Assembly (NCBI RefSeq): GCF_051014685.1
Contig: NW_027478487.1
Location: forward strand, 558,001-622,000
Length of the DNA: 64,000 bases
Direction: 5' to 3'
From: Ptiloglossa arizonensis
Lineage: Eukaryota; Arthropoda; Insecta; Hymenoptera; Colletidae
Part shown: positions 39,921 through 52,805 of the stretch, one piece after another
Layout of the letters: every line of letters begins with the position of its first letter
Numbering within the stretch: position 1 is the first letter of the stretch
Notes under the pieces: model-generated
Told to the model about the DNA's origin: nothing
Database searches by the model: none
The model's input: the letters and a program-made list of their open reading frames with translations, nothing else
Program-made: the position numbers and the translations under genes

Positions 39921-41591
39921 CATTTCTTAGTTTCAAACTCCCATATCTCGCGAACGGATTGACCAAACCCAGAAGTTCCTGCTGCGTCTGAAAGTAGAAA
40001 CGCGCCCGATTACAACGATATGTGTATTTTTTCCCTAGGCCATTCTGGTTAAGCGTTAGGAGCAGCAGAGGTGCGAAAAATTTGTTGTCTTCTCAATCAT
40101 TTCTTAGATTCAAACTCCCATATCTCGCGAACGGATTGACCTAACCCAAAAATTCCTGTTGCATCTGAAAGTAGAAACTCGCCCGATTACAACGGTATGT
40201 GTATTTTTTCCCTAGGCCATTCTGGTTAAGCGTTAGGAGCAGCAGAAGTGCGAAAAATTTGTTGTCTTCTCAACCATTTCTTAGCTTCAAACTCCCATAT
40301 CTCGCGAACGGATTGACCAAACCCAGAAGTTCCTGCTGCGTCTGAAAGTAGAAACTCGCCCGATTACAACGATATGCGTATTTTTTCCCTAGGCCATTCT
40401 GGTTAAGCGTTTGGAGCAGCAGAAGTGCGAAAAATTTGTTGTCTTCTCAACCATTTCTTAGCTTCAAACTCCCATATCTCGCGAACGGATTGACCAAACC
40501 CAGAAGTTCCTGCTGCGTCTGAAAGTAGAAACTCGCCCGATTACAACGATATGCGTATCTTTTCCCTAGGCCATTCTGGTTAAGCGTTTGGAGCAGCAGA
40601 AGTGCGAAAAATTTGTTGTCTTCTCAATCATTTCTTAGTTTCAAACTCCCATATCTCGCGAACGGATTGACCAAACCCAGAAGTTCCTGCTGCGTCTGAA
40701 AGTAGAAACGCGCCCGATTACAACGATATGTGTATTTTTTCCCTAGGCCATTCTGGTTAAGCGTTAGGAGCAGCAGAGGTGCGAAAAATTTGTTGTCTTC
40801 TCAATCATTTCTTAGATTCAAACTCCCATATCTCGCGAACGGATTGACCTAACCCAAAAATTCCTGTTGCATCTGAAAGTAGAAACTCGCCCGATTACAA
40901 CGGTATGTGTATTTTTTCCCTAGGCCATTCTGGTTAAGCGTTAGGAGCAGCAGAAGTGCGAAAAATTTGTTGTCTTCTCAACCATTTCTTAGCTTCAAAC
41001 TCCCATATCTCGCGAACGGATTGACCAAACCCAGAAGTTCCTGCTGCGTCTGAAAGTAGAAACTCGCCCGATTACAACGATATGCGTATTTTTTCCCTAG
41101 GCCATTCTGGTTAAGCGTTTGGAGCAGCAGAAGTGCGAAAAATTTGTTGTCTTCTCAACCATTTCTTAGCTTCAAACTCCCATATCTCGCGAACGGATTG
41201 ACCAAACCCAGAAGTTCCTGCTGCGTCTGAAAGTAGAAACTCGCCCGATTACAACGATATGTGTATTTTTTCCCTAGGCCATTCTGGTTAAGCGTTAGGA
41301 GCAGCAGAGGTGCGAAAAATGTGTTGTCTTCTCAATCATTTCTTAGATTCAAACTCCCATATCTCGCGAACGGATTGACCTAACCCAAAAATTCCTGTTG
41401 CATCTGAAAGTAGAAACTCGCCCGATTACAACGGTATGTGTATTTTTTCCCTAGGCCACACTGGTTAAGCGTTTGGAGCAGCAGTAGTGCGAAAAATTTG
41501 TTGTCTTCTTTACCAGTTCTTACTTCAAACTCCCATATCTCGCGAACGGATTGACCTAACCCAAAAATTCTTGTTGCATCTGAAACAAGAA
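39470..41591. repeat. 12-monomer higher-order repeat, copy 1 (2,122 bp)
   Basis: The 1-bp deletion CGGATGACC (GATGACC at 39,781) recurs at 41,903, spacing 2,122, that is 12 x 177 minus 2 (this deletion plus the TTACTTC deletion near 41,520). Inside the block a 4-monomer unit is repeated: CGTATCTTTTCCC is at 39,846 and 40,554, spacing 708. Variants GAAACGCGCCCG and GCAGAGGTGCG mark the block. Confidence 0.86.
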
Positions 41592-43713
41592 ACTCGCCCG
41601 ATTACAACGATATGTGTATTTTTTCCCTAGGCCATTCTGGTTAAGCGTTAGGAGCAGCAGAAGTGCGAAAAATTTGTTGTCTTCTCAATCATTTCTTAGC
41701 TTCAAACTCCCATATCTCGCGAACGGATTGACCTAACACAAAAATTCCTGTTGCATCTGAAAGTAGAAACTCGCCCGATTACAACGGTATGTGTATTTTT
41801 CCCCTAGGCCATTCTGGTTAAGCGTTAGGAGCAGCAGGAGTGCGAAAAATTTGTTGTCTTCTCAACCATTTCTTAGCTTCAAACTTCCATATCTCGCGAA
41901 CGGATGACCAAACCCAGAAGTTCCTGCTGCGTCTGAAAGTAGAAACTCGCCCGATTACAACGATATGCGTATCTTTTCCCTAGGCCATTCTGGTTAAGCG
42001 TTTGGAGCAGCAGAAGTGCGAAAAATTTGTTGTCTTCTCAATCATTTCTTAGTTTCAAACTCCCATATCTCGCGAACGGATTGACCAAACCCAGAAGTTC
42101 CTGCTGCGTCTGAAAGTAGAAACGCGCCCGATTACAACGATATGTGTATTTTTTCCCTAGGCCATTCTGGTTAAGCGTTAGGAGCAGCAGAGGTGCGAAA
42201 AATTTGTTGTCTTCTCAATCATTTCTTAGATTCAAACTCCCATATCTCGCGAACGGATTGACCTAACCCAAAAATTCCTGTTGCATCTGAAAGTAGAAAC
42301 TCGCCCGATTACAACGGTATGTGTATTTTTTCCCTAGGCCATTCTGGTTAAGCGTTAGGAGCAGCAGAAGTGCGAAAAATTTGTTGTCTTCTCAACCATT
42401 TCTTAGCTTCAAACTCCCATATCTCGCGAACGGATTGACCAAACCCAGAAGTTCCTGCTGCGTCTGAAAGTAGAAACTCGCCCGATTACAACGATATGCG
42501 TATTTTTTCCCTAGGCCATTCTGGTTAAGCGTTTGGAGCAGCAGAAGTGCGAAAAATTTGTTGTCTTCTCAACCATTTCTTAGCTTCAAACTCCCATATC
42601 TCGCGAACGGATTGACCAAACCCAGAAGTTCCTGCTGCGTCTGAAAGTAGAAACTCGCCCGATTACAACGATATGCGTATCTTTTCCCTAGGCCATTCTG
42701 GTTAAGCGTTTGGAGCAGCAGAAGTGCGAAAAATTTGTTGTCTTCTCAATCATTTCTTAGTTTCAAACTCCCATATCTCGCGAACGGATTGACCAAACCC
42801 AGAAGTTCCTGCTGCGTCTGAAAGTAGAAACGCGCCCGATTACAACGATATGTGTATTTTTTCCCTAGGCCATTCTGGTTAAGCGTTAGGAGCAGCAGAG
42901 GTGCGAAAAATTTGTTGTCTTCTCAATCATTTCTTAGATTCAAACTCCCATATCTCGCGAACGGATTGACCTAACCCAAAAATTCCTGTTGCATCTGAAA
43001 GTAGAAACTCGCCCGATTACAACGGTATGTGTATTTTTTCCCTAGGCCATTCTGGTTAAGCGTTAGGAGCAGCAGAAGTGCGAAAAATTTGTTGTCTTCT
43101 CAACCATTTCTTAGCTTCAAACTCCCATATCTCGCGAACGGATTGACCAAACCCAGAAGTTCCTGCTGCGTCTGAAAGTAGAAACTCGCCCGATTACAAC
43201 GATATGCGTATTTTTTCCCTAGGCCATTCTGGTTAAGCGTTTGGAGCAGCAGAAGTGCGAAAAATTTGTTGTCTTCTCAACCATTTCTTAGCTTCAAACT
43301 CCCATATCTCGCGAACGGATTGACCAAACCCAGAAGTTCCTGCTGCGTCTGAAAGTAGAAACTCGCCCGATTACAACGATATGTGTATTTTTTCCCTAGG
43401 CCATTCTGGTTAAGCGTTAGGAGCAGCAGAGGTGCGAAAAATGTGTTGTCTTCTCAATCATTTCTTAGATTCAAACTCCCATATCTCGCGAACGGATGGA
43501 CCTAACCCAAAAATTCCTGTTGCATCTGAAAGTAGAAACTCGCCCGATTACAACGGTATGTGTATTTTTTCCCTAGGCCACACTGGTTAAGCGTTTGGAG
43601 CAGCAGTAGTGCGAAAAATTTGTTGTCTTCTTTACCAGTTCTTACTTCAAACTCCCATATCTCGCGAACGGATTGACCTAACCCAAAAATTCTTGTTGCA
43701 TCTGAAACAAGAA
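41592..43713. repeat. 12-monomer higher-order repeat, copy 2 (2,122 bp)
   Basis: A complete second copy of 39,470-41,591 with the same internal 708-bp repeat (CGTATCTTTTCCC at 41,968 and 42,676) and both 1-bp deletions. The one difference I noticed is CGGATGGACC near 43,494 where copy 1 has CGGATTGACC. Beyond 43,713 the sequence becomes right-type monomers. Confidence 0.86.
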
Positions 43714-44935
43714 ACTCGCCCGATTACAACGGTATGTGTATTTTTTCCATAGGCCATTCTGGTTAAGCGTTTGGAGCAGCAGAATAGCGAAAAATTGTTT
43801 GCCTTCTCAACCATTTCTTGGCTTCAAACTCCCCCATCTCGCGAACGGATTGACCTAACCCAAAAATTCCTGCTGCGTCTGAAAGTAGAAACTCGCCCGA
43901 TTACAGCGGTATGTGTATTTTTTCCCTACGCAATTCTGGTTAAGCGTTTGGAGCAGCAGAATTGCGAAAAATTTTTTGCCTTCTCAACCATTTCTTGGCT
44001 TCAAACTCCCATATCTCGCGAACGGATTGACCTAACCCAAAAATTCCTGTTGCATCTGAAAGTAGAAATTCGCCCGATTACAACGGTATGTGTATTTTTT
44101 CCCTAGGCCATTCTGGTTAAGCGTGTGGAGCAGCAGAATTGCGAAAAATTTTTTGCCTTCTCAACCATTTCTTGGCTTCAAACTCCCATATCTCGCGAAC
44201 GGATTGACTTAACCCAAAAATTCCTGTTGCGTCTGAAAGTAGAAACTCGCCCAATTACAACGGTATGTGTATTTTTTCCCTAGGCCACACTGGTTAAGCG
44301 TTTGGAGCAGCAGTATTGCGAAAAATTTGTTGTCTTCTTTACCAGTTCTTACTTCAAACTCCCATATCTCGCGAACGGATTGACCTAACCCAAAAATTCT
44401 TGTTGCATCTGAAACAAGAAACTCGCCCGATTACAACGGTATGTGTATTTTTTCCATAGGCCATTCTGGTTAAGCGTTTGGAGCAGCAGAATAGCGAAAA
44501 ATTGTTTGCCTTCTCAACCATTTCTTGGCTTCAAACTCCCATATCTCGCGAACGGATTGACCTAACACAAAAATTCCTGCTGCGTCTGAAAGTAGAAACT
44601 CGCCCGATTACAACGGTATGTGTATTTTTTCCCTAGGGCATTCTGGTTAAGCGTTTGGAGCAGCAGAATTGCGAAAAATTTTTTGCTTTCTCAACCATTT
44701 CTTGGCTTCAAACTGCCATATCTCGCGAACGGATTGACCTAACCCAAAAATTCCTATTGCATCTGAAAGTAGAAACTCGCCCGATTACAACGGTACGTGT
44801 ATTTTTCCCTTAGGCCATTCTGGTTAAGCGATTGGAGCAGCAGAATTACGAAAAATTTATTGTCTTGTCAACCATTTCTTAGCTTGAAAGTCCCATATCT
44901 CGCGAACGGATTGACCTAACCCAAAAATTCCTGTT
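42120..44935. repeat. Left copy of a 2.8-kb block repeated at spacing 4,243 bp
   Basis: The rare CTCCCCCATC and CCCTACGCAATTC variants near 43,830 and 43,925 recur near 48,073 and 48,168, spacing 4,243 (24 x 177 minus 5). The match runs from the GAAACGCGCCCG monomer near 42,120 to about 44,935. It crosses the boundary between left-type and right-type monomers, so that boundary itself was duplicated. Confidence 0.8.
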
Positions 44936-46350
44936 GCATCTGAAAGTAGAAACTCGCCCGATTACAACGGTATGTGTATTTTTCCCCTAGGCCATTCTGG
45001 TTAAGCGTTAGGAGCAGCAGGAGTGCGAAAAATTTGTTGTCTTCTCAACCATTTCTTAGCTTCAAACTTCCATATCTCGCGAACGGATGACCAAACCCAG
45101 AAGTTCCTGCTGCGTCTGAAAGTAGAAACTCGCCCGATTACAACGATATGCGTATCTTTTCCCTAGGCCATTCTGGTTAAGCGTTTGGAGCAGCAGAAGT
45201 GCGAAAAATTTGTTGTCTTCTCAATCATTTCTTAGTTTCAAACTCCCATATCTCGCGAACGGATTGACCAAACCCAGAAGTTCCTGCTGCGTCTGAAAGT
45301 AGAAACGCGCCCGATTACAACGATATGTGTATTTTTTCCCTAGGCCATTCTGGTTAAGCGTTAGGAGCAGCAGAGGTGCGAAAAATTTGTTGTCTTCTCA
45401 ATCATTTCTTAGATTCAAACTCCCATATCTCGCGAACGGATTGACCTAACCCAAAAATTCCTATTGCATCTGAAAGTAGAAACTCGCCCGATTACAGCGG
45501 TATGTGTATTTTTTCCCTAGGCCACACTGGTTAAGCGTTTGGAGCAGCAGTATTGCGAAAAATTTGTTGTCTTCTTTACCAGTTCTTACTTCAAACTCCC
45601 ATATCTCGCGAACGGATTGACCTAACCCAAAAATTCTTGTTGCATCTGAAACAAGAAACTCGCCCGATTACAACGGTATGTGTATTTTTTCCATAGGCCA
45701 TTCTGGTTAAGCGTTTGGAGCAGCAGAATAGCGAAAAATTGTTTGCCTTCTCAACCATTTCTTGGCTTCAAACTCCCATATCTCGCGAACGGATTGACCT
45801 AACACAAAAATTCCTGCTGCGTCTGAAAGTAGAAACTCGCCCGATTACAACGGTATGTGTATTTTTTCCCTAGGGCATTCTGGTTAAGCGTTTGGAGCAG
45901 CAGAATTGCGAAAAATTTTTTGCTTTCTCAACCATTTCTTGGCTTCAAACTGCCATATCTCGCGAACGGATTGACCTAACCCAAAAATTCCTATTGCATC
46001 TGAAAGTAGAAACTCGCCCGATTACAACGGTACGTGTATTTTTCCCTTAGGCCATTCTGGTTAAGCGATTGGAGCAGCAGAATTACGAAAAATTTATTGT
46101 CTTGTCAACCATTTCTTAGCTTGAAAGTCCCATATCTCGCGAACGGATTGACCTAACCCAAAAATTCCTGTTGCATCTGAAAGTAGAAACTCGCCCGATT
46201 ACAACGGTATGTGTATTTTTCCCCTAGGCCATTCTGGTTAAGCGTTAGGAGCAGCAGGAGTGCGAAAAATTTGTTGTCTTCTCAACCATTTCTTAGCTTC
46301 AAACTTCCATATCTCGCGAACGGATGACCAAACCCAGAAGTTCCTGCTGC
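44270..46350. repeat. 7-monomer tandem repeat (spacing 1,237 bp)
   Basis: GATGACC at 45,086 recurs at 46,323, and CCCTAGGCCACACTGG near 44,280 recurs near 45,517; the spacing is 1,237 (7 x 177 minus 2). About 840 bp are shared. At 46,323-46,365 the GATGACC monomer is joined directly to a GAAACGCGCCCG monomer, one monomer shorter than in the other copies, which marks a recombination join. Confidence 0.8.
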
Positions 46351-46362
46351 GTCTGAAAGTAG

Positions 46363-49178
46363 AAACGCGCCCGATTACAACGATATGTGTATTTTTTCCC
46401 TAGGCCATTCTGGTTAAGCGTTAGGAGCAGCAGAGGTGCGAAAAATTTGTTGTCTTCTCAATCATTTCTTAGATTCAAACTCCCATATCTCGCGAACGGA
46501 TTGACCTAACCCAAAAATTCCTGTTGCATCTGAAAGTAGAAACTCGCCCGATTACAACGGTATGTGTATTTTTTCCCTAGGCCATTCTGGTTAAGCGTTA
46601 GGAGCAGCAGAAGTGCGAAAAATTTGTTGTCTTCTCAACCATTTCTTAGCTTCAAACTCCCATATCTCGCGAACGGATTGACCAAACCCAGAAGTTCCTG
46701 CTGCGTCTGAAAGTAGAAACTCGCCCGATTACAACGATATGCGTATTTTTTCCCTAGGCCATTCTGGTTAAGCGTTTGGAGCAGCAGAAGTGCGAAAAAT
46801 TTGTTGTCTTCTCAACCATTTCTTAGCTTCAAACTCCCATATCTCGCGAACGGATTGACCAAACCCAGAAGTTCCTGCTGCGTCTGAAAGTAGAAACTCG
46901 CCCGATTACAACGATATGCGTATCTTTTCCCTAGGCCATTCTGGTTAAGCGTTTGGAGCAGCAGAAGTGCGAAAAATTTGTTGTCTTCTCAATCATTTCT
47001 TAGTTTCAAACTCCCATATCTCGCGAACGGATTGACCAAACCCAGAAGTTCCTGCTGCGTCTGAAAGTAGAAACGCGCCCGATTACAACGATATGTGTAT
47101 TTTTTCCCTAGGCCATTCTGGTTAAGCGTTAGGAGCAGCAGAGGTGCGAAAAATTTGTTGTCTTCTCAATCATTTCTTAGATTCAAACTCCCATATCTCG
47201 CGAACGGATTGACCTAACCCAAAAATTCCTGTTGCATCTGAAAGTAGAAACTCGCCCGATTACAACGGTATGTGTATTTTTTCCCTAGGCCATTCTGGTT
47301 AAGCGTTAGGAGCAGCAGAAGTGCGAAAAATTTGTTGTCTTCTCAACCATTTCTTAGCTTCAAACTCCCATATCTCGCGAACGGATTGACCAAACCCAGA
47401 AGTTCCTGCTGCGTCTGAAAGTAGAAACTCGCCCGATTACAACGATATGCGTATTTTTTCCCTAGGCCATTCTGGTTAAGCGTTTGGAGCAGCAGAAGTG
47501 CGAAAAATTTGTTGTCTTCTCAACCATTTCTTAGCTTCAAACTCCCATATCTCGCGAACGGATTGACCAAACCCAGAAGTTCCTGCTGCGTCTGAAACTA
47601 GAAACTCGCCCGATTACAACGATATGTGTATTTTTTCCCTAGGCCATTCTGGTTAAGCGTTAGGAGCAGCAGAGGTGCGAAAAATGTGTTGTCTTCTCAA
47701 TCATTTCTTAGATTCAAACTCCCATATCTCGCGAACGGATGGACCTAACCCAAAAATTCCTGTTGCATCTGAAAGTAGAAACTCGCCCGATTACAACGGT
47801 ATGTGTATTTTTTCCCTAGGCCACACTGGTTAAGCGTTTGGAGCAGCAGTAGTGCGAAAAATTTGTTGTCTTCTTTACCAGTTCTTACTTCAAACTCCCA
47901 TATCTCGCGAACGGATTGACCTAACCCAAAAATTCTTGTTGCATCTGAAACAAGAAACTCGCCCGATTACAACGGTATGTGTATTTTTTCCATAGGCCAT
48001 TCTGGTTAAGCGTTTGGAGCAGCAGAATAGCGAAAAATTGTTTGCCTTCTCAACCATTTCTTGGCTTCAAACTCCCCCATCTCGCGAACGGATTGACCTA
48101 ACCCAAAAATTCCTGCTGCGTCTGAAAGTAGAAACTCGCCCGATTACAGCGGTATGTGTATTTTTTCCCTACGCAATTCTGGTTAAGCGTTTGGAGCAGC
48201 AGAATTGCGAAAAATTTTTTGCCTTCTCAACCATTTCTTGGCTTCAAACTCCCATATCTCGCGAACGGATTGACCTAACCCAACAATTCCTGTTGCATCT
48301 GAAAGTAGAAATTCGCCCGATTACAACGGTATGTGTATTTTTTCCCTAGGCCATTCTGGTTAAGCGTGTGGAGCAGCAGAATTGCGAAAAATTTTTTGCC
48401 TTCTCAACCATTTCTTGGCTTCAAACTCCCATATCTCGCGAACGGATTGACTTAACCCAAAAATTCCTGTTGCGTCTGAAAGTAGAAACTCGCCCAATTA
48501 CAACGGTATGTGTATTTTTTCCCTAGGCCACACTGGTTAAGCGTTTGGAGCAGCAGTATTGCGAAAAATTTGTTGTCTTCTTTACCAGTTCTTACTTCAA
48601 ACTCCCATATCTCGCGAACGGATTGACCTAACCCAAAAATTCTTGTTGCATCTGAAACAAGAAACTCGCCCGATTACAACGGTATGTGTATTTTTTCCAT
48701 AGGCCATTCTGGTTAAGCGTTTGGAGCAGCAGAATAGCGAAAAATTGTTTGCCTTCTCAACCATTTCTTGGCTTCAAACTCCCATATCTCGCGAACGGAT
48801 TGACCTAACCCAAAAATTCCTGCTGCGTCTGAAAGTAGAAACTCGCCCGATTACAACGGTATGTGTATTTTTTCCCTAGGGCATTCTGGTTAAGCGTTTG
48901 GAGCAGCAGAATTGCGAAAAATTTTTTGCTTTCTCAACCATTTCTTGGCTTCAAACTGCCATATCTCGCGAACGGATTGACCTAACCCAAAAATTCCTAT
49001 TGCATCTGAAAGTAGAAACTCGCCCGATTACAACGGTACGTGTATTTTTCCCTTAGGCCATTCTGGTTAAGCGATTGGAGCAGCAGAATTACGAAAAATT
49101 TATTGTCTTGTCAACCATTTCTTAGCTTGAAAGTCCCATATCTCGCGAACGGATTGACCTAACCCAAAAATTCCTGTT
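46363..49178. repeat. Right copy of the 2.8-kb block repeated at spacing 4,243 bp
   Basis: Follows 42,120-44,935 in order, ending near 49,178 where GTTGCGTC replaces GTTGCATC. Small differences include CCCAACAATTCC near 48,280 and CCTAACCC near 48,813, where the left copy has CCTAACAC. Confidence 0.8.
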
Positions 49179-49860
49179 GCGTCTGAAAGTAGAAACTCGC
49201 CCGATTACAACGGAATGTGTATTTTTTCCCTAGGCCATTCTGATTAAGCGTTTGGAGCAGCAGAAGTGCGAAAAATTTGTTGTCTTCATAACCATTTCTT
49301 GGCTTCAAACTCCCATATCTCGCGAACGGATTGACCTAACCCAATAATTCCTGTTGCGTCTGAAAGTAGAAACTCGCCCGATTACAACGGTATGTGTATT
49401 TTTTCCCTAGGGCATTCTGGTTAAGCGTTTGGAGCAGCAGAATTGCGAAAAATTTTTTGCTTTCTCAACCATTTCTTGGATTCAAACTGCCATATCTCGC
49501 GAATGGATTGACCTAACCCAAAAATTCCTATTGCATCTGAAAGTAGAAACTCGGCCGATTACAACGGTACGTGTATTTTTCCCTTAGGCCATTCTGGTTA
49601 AGCAATTGGAGCAGCAGAATTGCGAAAAATTTATTGTCTTGTCAACCATTTCTTAGCTTGAAAGTCCCATATCACGCGAACGGATTGACCTAACCCAAAA
49701 ATTCCTGTTGCGTCTGAAAGTAGAAACTCGCCCGATTACAACGGTATGTGTATTTTTTCGCTAGGCCATTCTGATTAAGCGTTTGGAGCAGCAGAATAGC
49801 GAAAAATTGTTTGCCTTCTCAACCATTTCTTGGCTTCAAACTCCCATATCTCGCGAACGG
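49179..49860. repeat. Satellite linking two higher-order blocks
   Basis: Four right-type monomers with scattered variants: CGGAATGTG near 49,212, GCGAATGGATTG near 49,500, AAGCAATTGG near 49,602 and CATATCACGCGAAC near 49,668. The last three recur as a group in the far right block (for example near 55,160, 55,263 and 55,330), so this stretch is related to that unit. No other feature is present. Confidence 0.75.
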
Positions 49861-52805
49861 ATTGACCAAACCCAGAAGTTCCTGCTGCGTCTGAAAGTAG
49901 AAACTCACCCGATTACAACGATATGCGTATTTTTTCCCTAGGCCATTCTGGTTAAGCGTTTGGAGAAGCAGAATTGCGAAAAATGTTTTGCCTTCTCAAC
50001 CATTTCTTGGCTTCAAACTCCCATATCTCGCGAACGGATTGACCTAACCCAAAAATTCCTGTTGCGTCTGAAAGTAGAAACTCGCCCGATTACAGCGGTA
50101 TGTGTATTTTTTCCCTAGGCCATTCTGGTTAAGCGTTTGGAGCAGCAGAAGTGCGAAATATTTGTTGTCTTCTTAACCAATTCTTAGCTTCAAACTCCCA
50201 TATCTCGCGAACGGATTGACCTAACCCAAAAATTCCTATTGCATCTGAAAGTAGAAACTCGCCCGATTACAAAGGTATGTGTATTTTTTCCCTAGGCCAT
50301 TCTGGTTAAGCGTTTGGAGCAGCAGAATTACGAACAATTCGTTGTCTTCTTTACCATTTCTTCGCTTCAAACTCCCATATCTTGCGAACGGATTGACCTA
50401 ACCCAAAAATTCTTGTTGCATCTGAAAGAAGAAACTCGCCCGATTACAACGGTATGTGTATTTTTTCCCTAGGCCATTCTGGTTAAGCGTTTGGAGCAGC
50501 AGAATAGCGAAAAATTGTTTGCCTTCTCAACCATTTCTTGGCTTCAAACTCCCATATCTCGCGAACGGATTGACCTATCCCAAAAATTCCTGTTGGGTCT
50601 GAAAGTAGAAACTCGCCCGATTACAACGGTATGTGTATTTCTTCCCTAGGCCAATCTGGTTAAGCGTTTGGAGCAGCAGAATTGCGAAAAATTTTTTGCC
50701 TTCTCAACCATTTCTTGGCTTCAAACTCCCATATCTCGCGAACGGATTGACCAAACCCAGAAGTTCCTGCTGCGTCTGAAAGTAGAAACTCACCCGATTA
50801 CAACGATATGCGTATTTTTTCCCTAGGCAATTCTGGTTAAGCGTTTGGAGCAGCAGAATTGCGAAAAATTTTTTGCCTTCTCAACCATTTCTTGGCTTCA
50901 AACTCCCATAACTCGCGAACGGATTGACCTAACCCAAAAATTCCTGTTGCATCTGAAAGTAGAAATTCGCCCGATTACAACGGTATGTGTACTTTTTCCC
51001 TAGGCCATTCTGGTTAAGCGAGTGTAGCAGCAGAATTGCGAAAAATTTTTTGCCTTCTCAACCATTTCTTTGCTTCAAACTCCCATATCTCGCGAACGGA
51101 TTGACCTAACCAAAAAATTCCTATTGCATCTGAAAGTAGAAACTCGCCCGATTACAGCGGTATGTGTATTTTTTCCCTAGGCAATTCTGGTTAAGCGTTT
51201 GGAGCAGCAGAATTGCGAAAATTTTTTTGCCTTCTCAACCATTTCTTGGCTTCAAACTCCCATATCTCGCGAACGGATTGACCTAGCCCAAAAATTCCTG
51301 TTGCATCTGAAAGTAGAAACTCGCCCGATTACAACGGTATGTGTATTTTTTCCCTTGGCCATTCTGGTTAAGCGTTTGGAGCAGCAGAATTACGAAAAGT
51401 TTTTTGCTTTCTCAACCATTTCTTGGCTTCAAACTCCCATATCTCGCGAACGGATTGACCAAACCCAGAAGTTCCTGCTGCGTCTGAAAGTAGAAACTCA
51501 CCCGATTACAACGATATGCGTATTTTTTCCCTAGGCCATTCTGGTTAAGCGTTTGGAGAAGCAGAATTGCGAAAAATGTTTTGCCTTCTCAACCATTTCT
51601 TGGCTTCAAGCTCCCATATCTCGCGAACGGATTGACCTAACCAAAAAATTCCTATTGCATCTGAAAGTAGAAACTCGCCCGATTACAGCGGTATGTGTAT
51701 TTTTTCCCTAGGCCATTCTGGTTAAGCGTTTGGAGCAGCAGAAGTGCGAAATATTTGTTGTCTTCTTAACCAATTCTTAGCTTCAAACTCCCATATCTCG
51801 CGAACGGATTGACCTAACCCAATAATTCCTATTGCATCTGAAAGTAGAAACTCGCCCGATTACAAAGGTATGTGTATTTTTTCCCTAGGCCATTCTGGTT
51901 AAGCGTTTGGAGCAGCAGAATTACGAAAAATTCGTTGTCTTCTTTACCATTTCTTCGCTTCAAACTCCCATATCTCGCGAACGGATTGACCTAACCCAAA
52001 AATTCTTGTTGCATCTGAAAGAAGAAACTCGCCCGATTACAACGGTATGTGTATTTTTTCCCTAGGCCATTCTGGTTAAGCGTTTGGAGCAGCAGAATAG
52101 CGAAAAATTGTTTGCCTTCTCAACCATTTCTTGGCTTCAAACTCCCATATCTCGCGAACGGATTGACCTATCCCAAAAATTCCTGTTGGGTCTGAAAGTA
52201 GAAATTCGCCCGATTACAACGGTATGTGTATTTCTTCCCTAGGCCAATCTGGTTAAGCGTTTGGAGCAGCAGAATTGCGAAAAATTTTTTGCCTTCTCAA
52301 CCATTTCTTGGCTTCAAACTCCCATATCTCGCGAACGGATTGACCTAACCCAAAAATTCCTGTTGCATCTGAAAGTAGAAATTCGCCCGATTACAACGGT
52401 ATGTGTACTTTTTCCCTAGGCCATTCTGGTTAAGCGAGTGGAGCAGCAGAATTGCGAAAAATTTTTTGCCTTCACAACCATTTCTTTGCTTCAAACTCCC
52501 ATATCTCGCGAACGGATTGACCTAACCAAAAAATTCCTATTGCATCTGAAAGTAGAAACTCGCCCGATTACAGCGGTATGTGTATTTTTTCCCTAGGCAA
52601 TTCTGGTTAAGCGTTTGGAGCAGCAGAATTGCGAAAAATTTTTTGCCTTCTCAACCATTTCTTGGCTTCAAACTCCCATATCTCGCGAACGGATTGACCT
52701 AGCCCAAAAATTCCTGTTGCATCTGAAAGTAGAAACTCGCCCGATTACAACGGTATGTGTATTTTTTCCCTTGGCCATTCTGGTTAAGCGTGTGGAGCAG
52801 CAGAA
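49861..52805. repeat. 9-monomer tandem repeat, second copy with one monomer lost
   Basis: GTGCGAAATATTTG at 50,151 recurs at 51,744, spacing 1,593 or 9 x 177. Further right the spacing falls to 1,416 (8 x 177) between 51,199 and 52,615, because the second copy lacks the CCAAACCCAGAAG monomer present at about 50,750. A third, fuller copy lies at about 58,110-59,700. Confidence 0.8.

Noticed and set aside
43771..44106. Plus-strand open frames of 85-111 codons repeated between 43,771 and 62,144
   Set aside because: Same reason on the other strand: a 59-codon satellite read twice, TTG start, ending at the satellite's own CCCTAGG stop. Their repetition reflects HOR copying, not a gene family.
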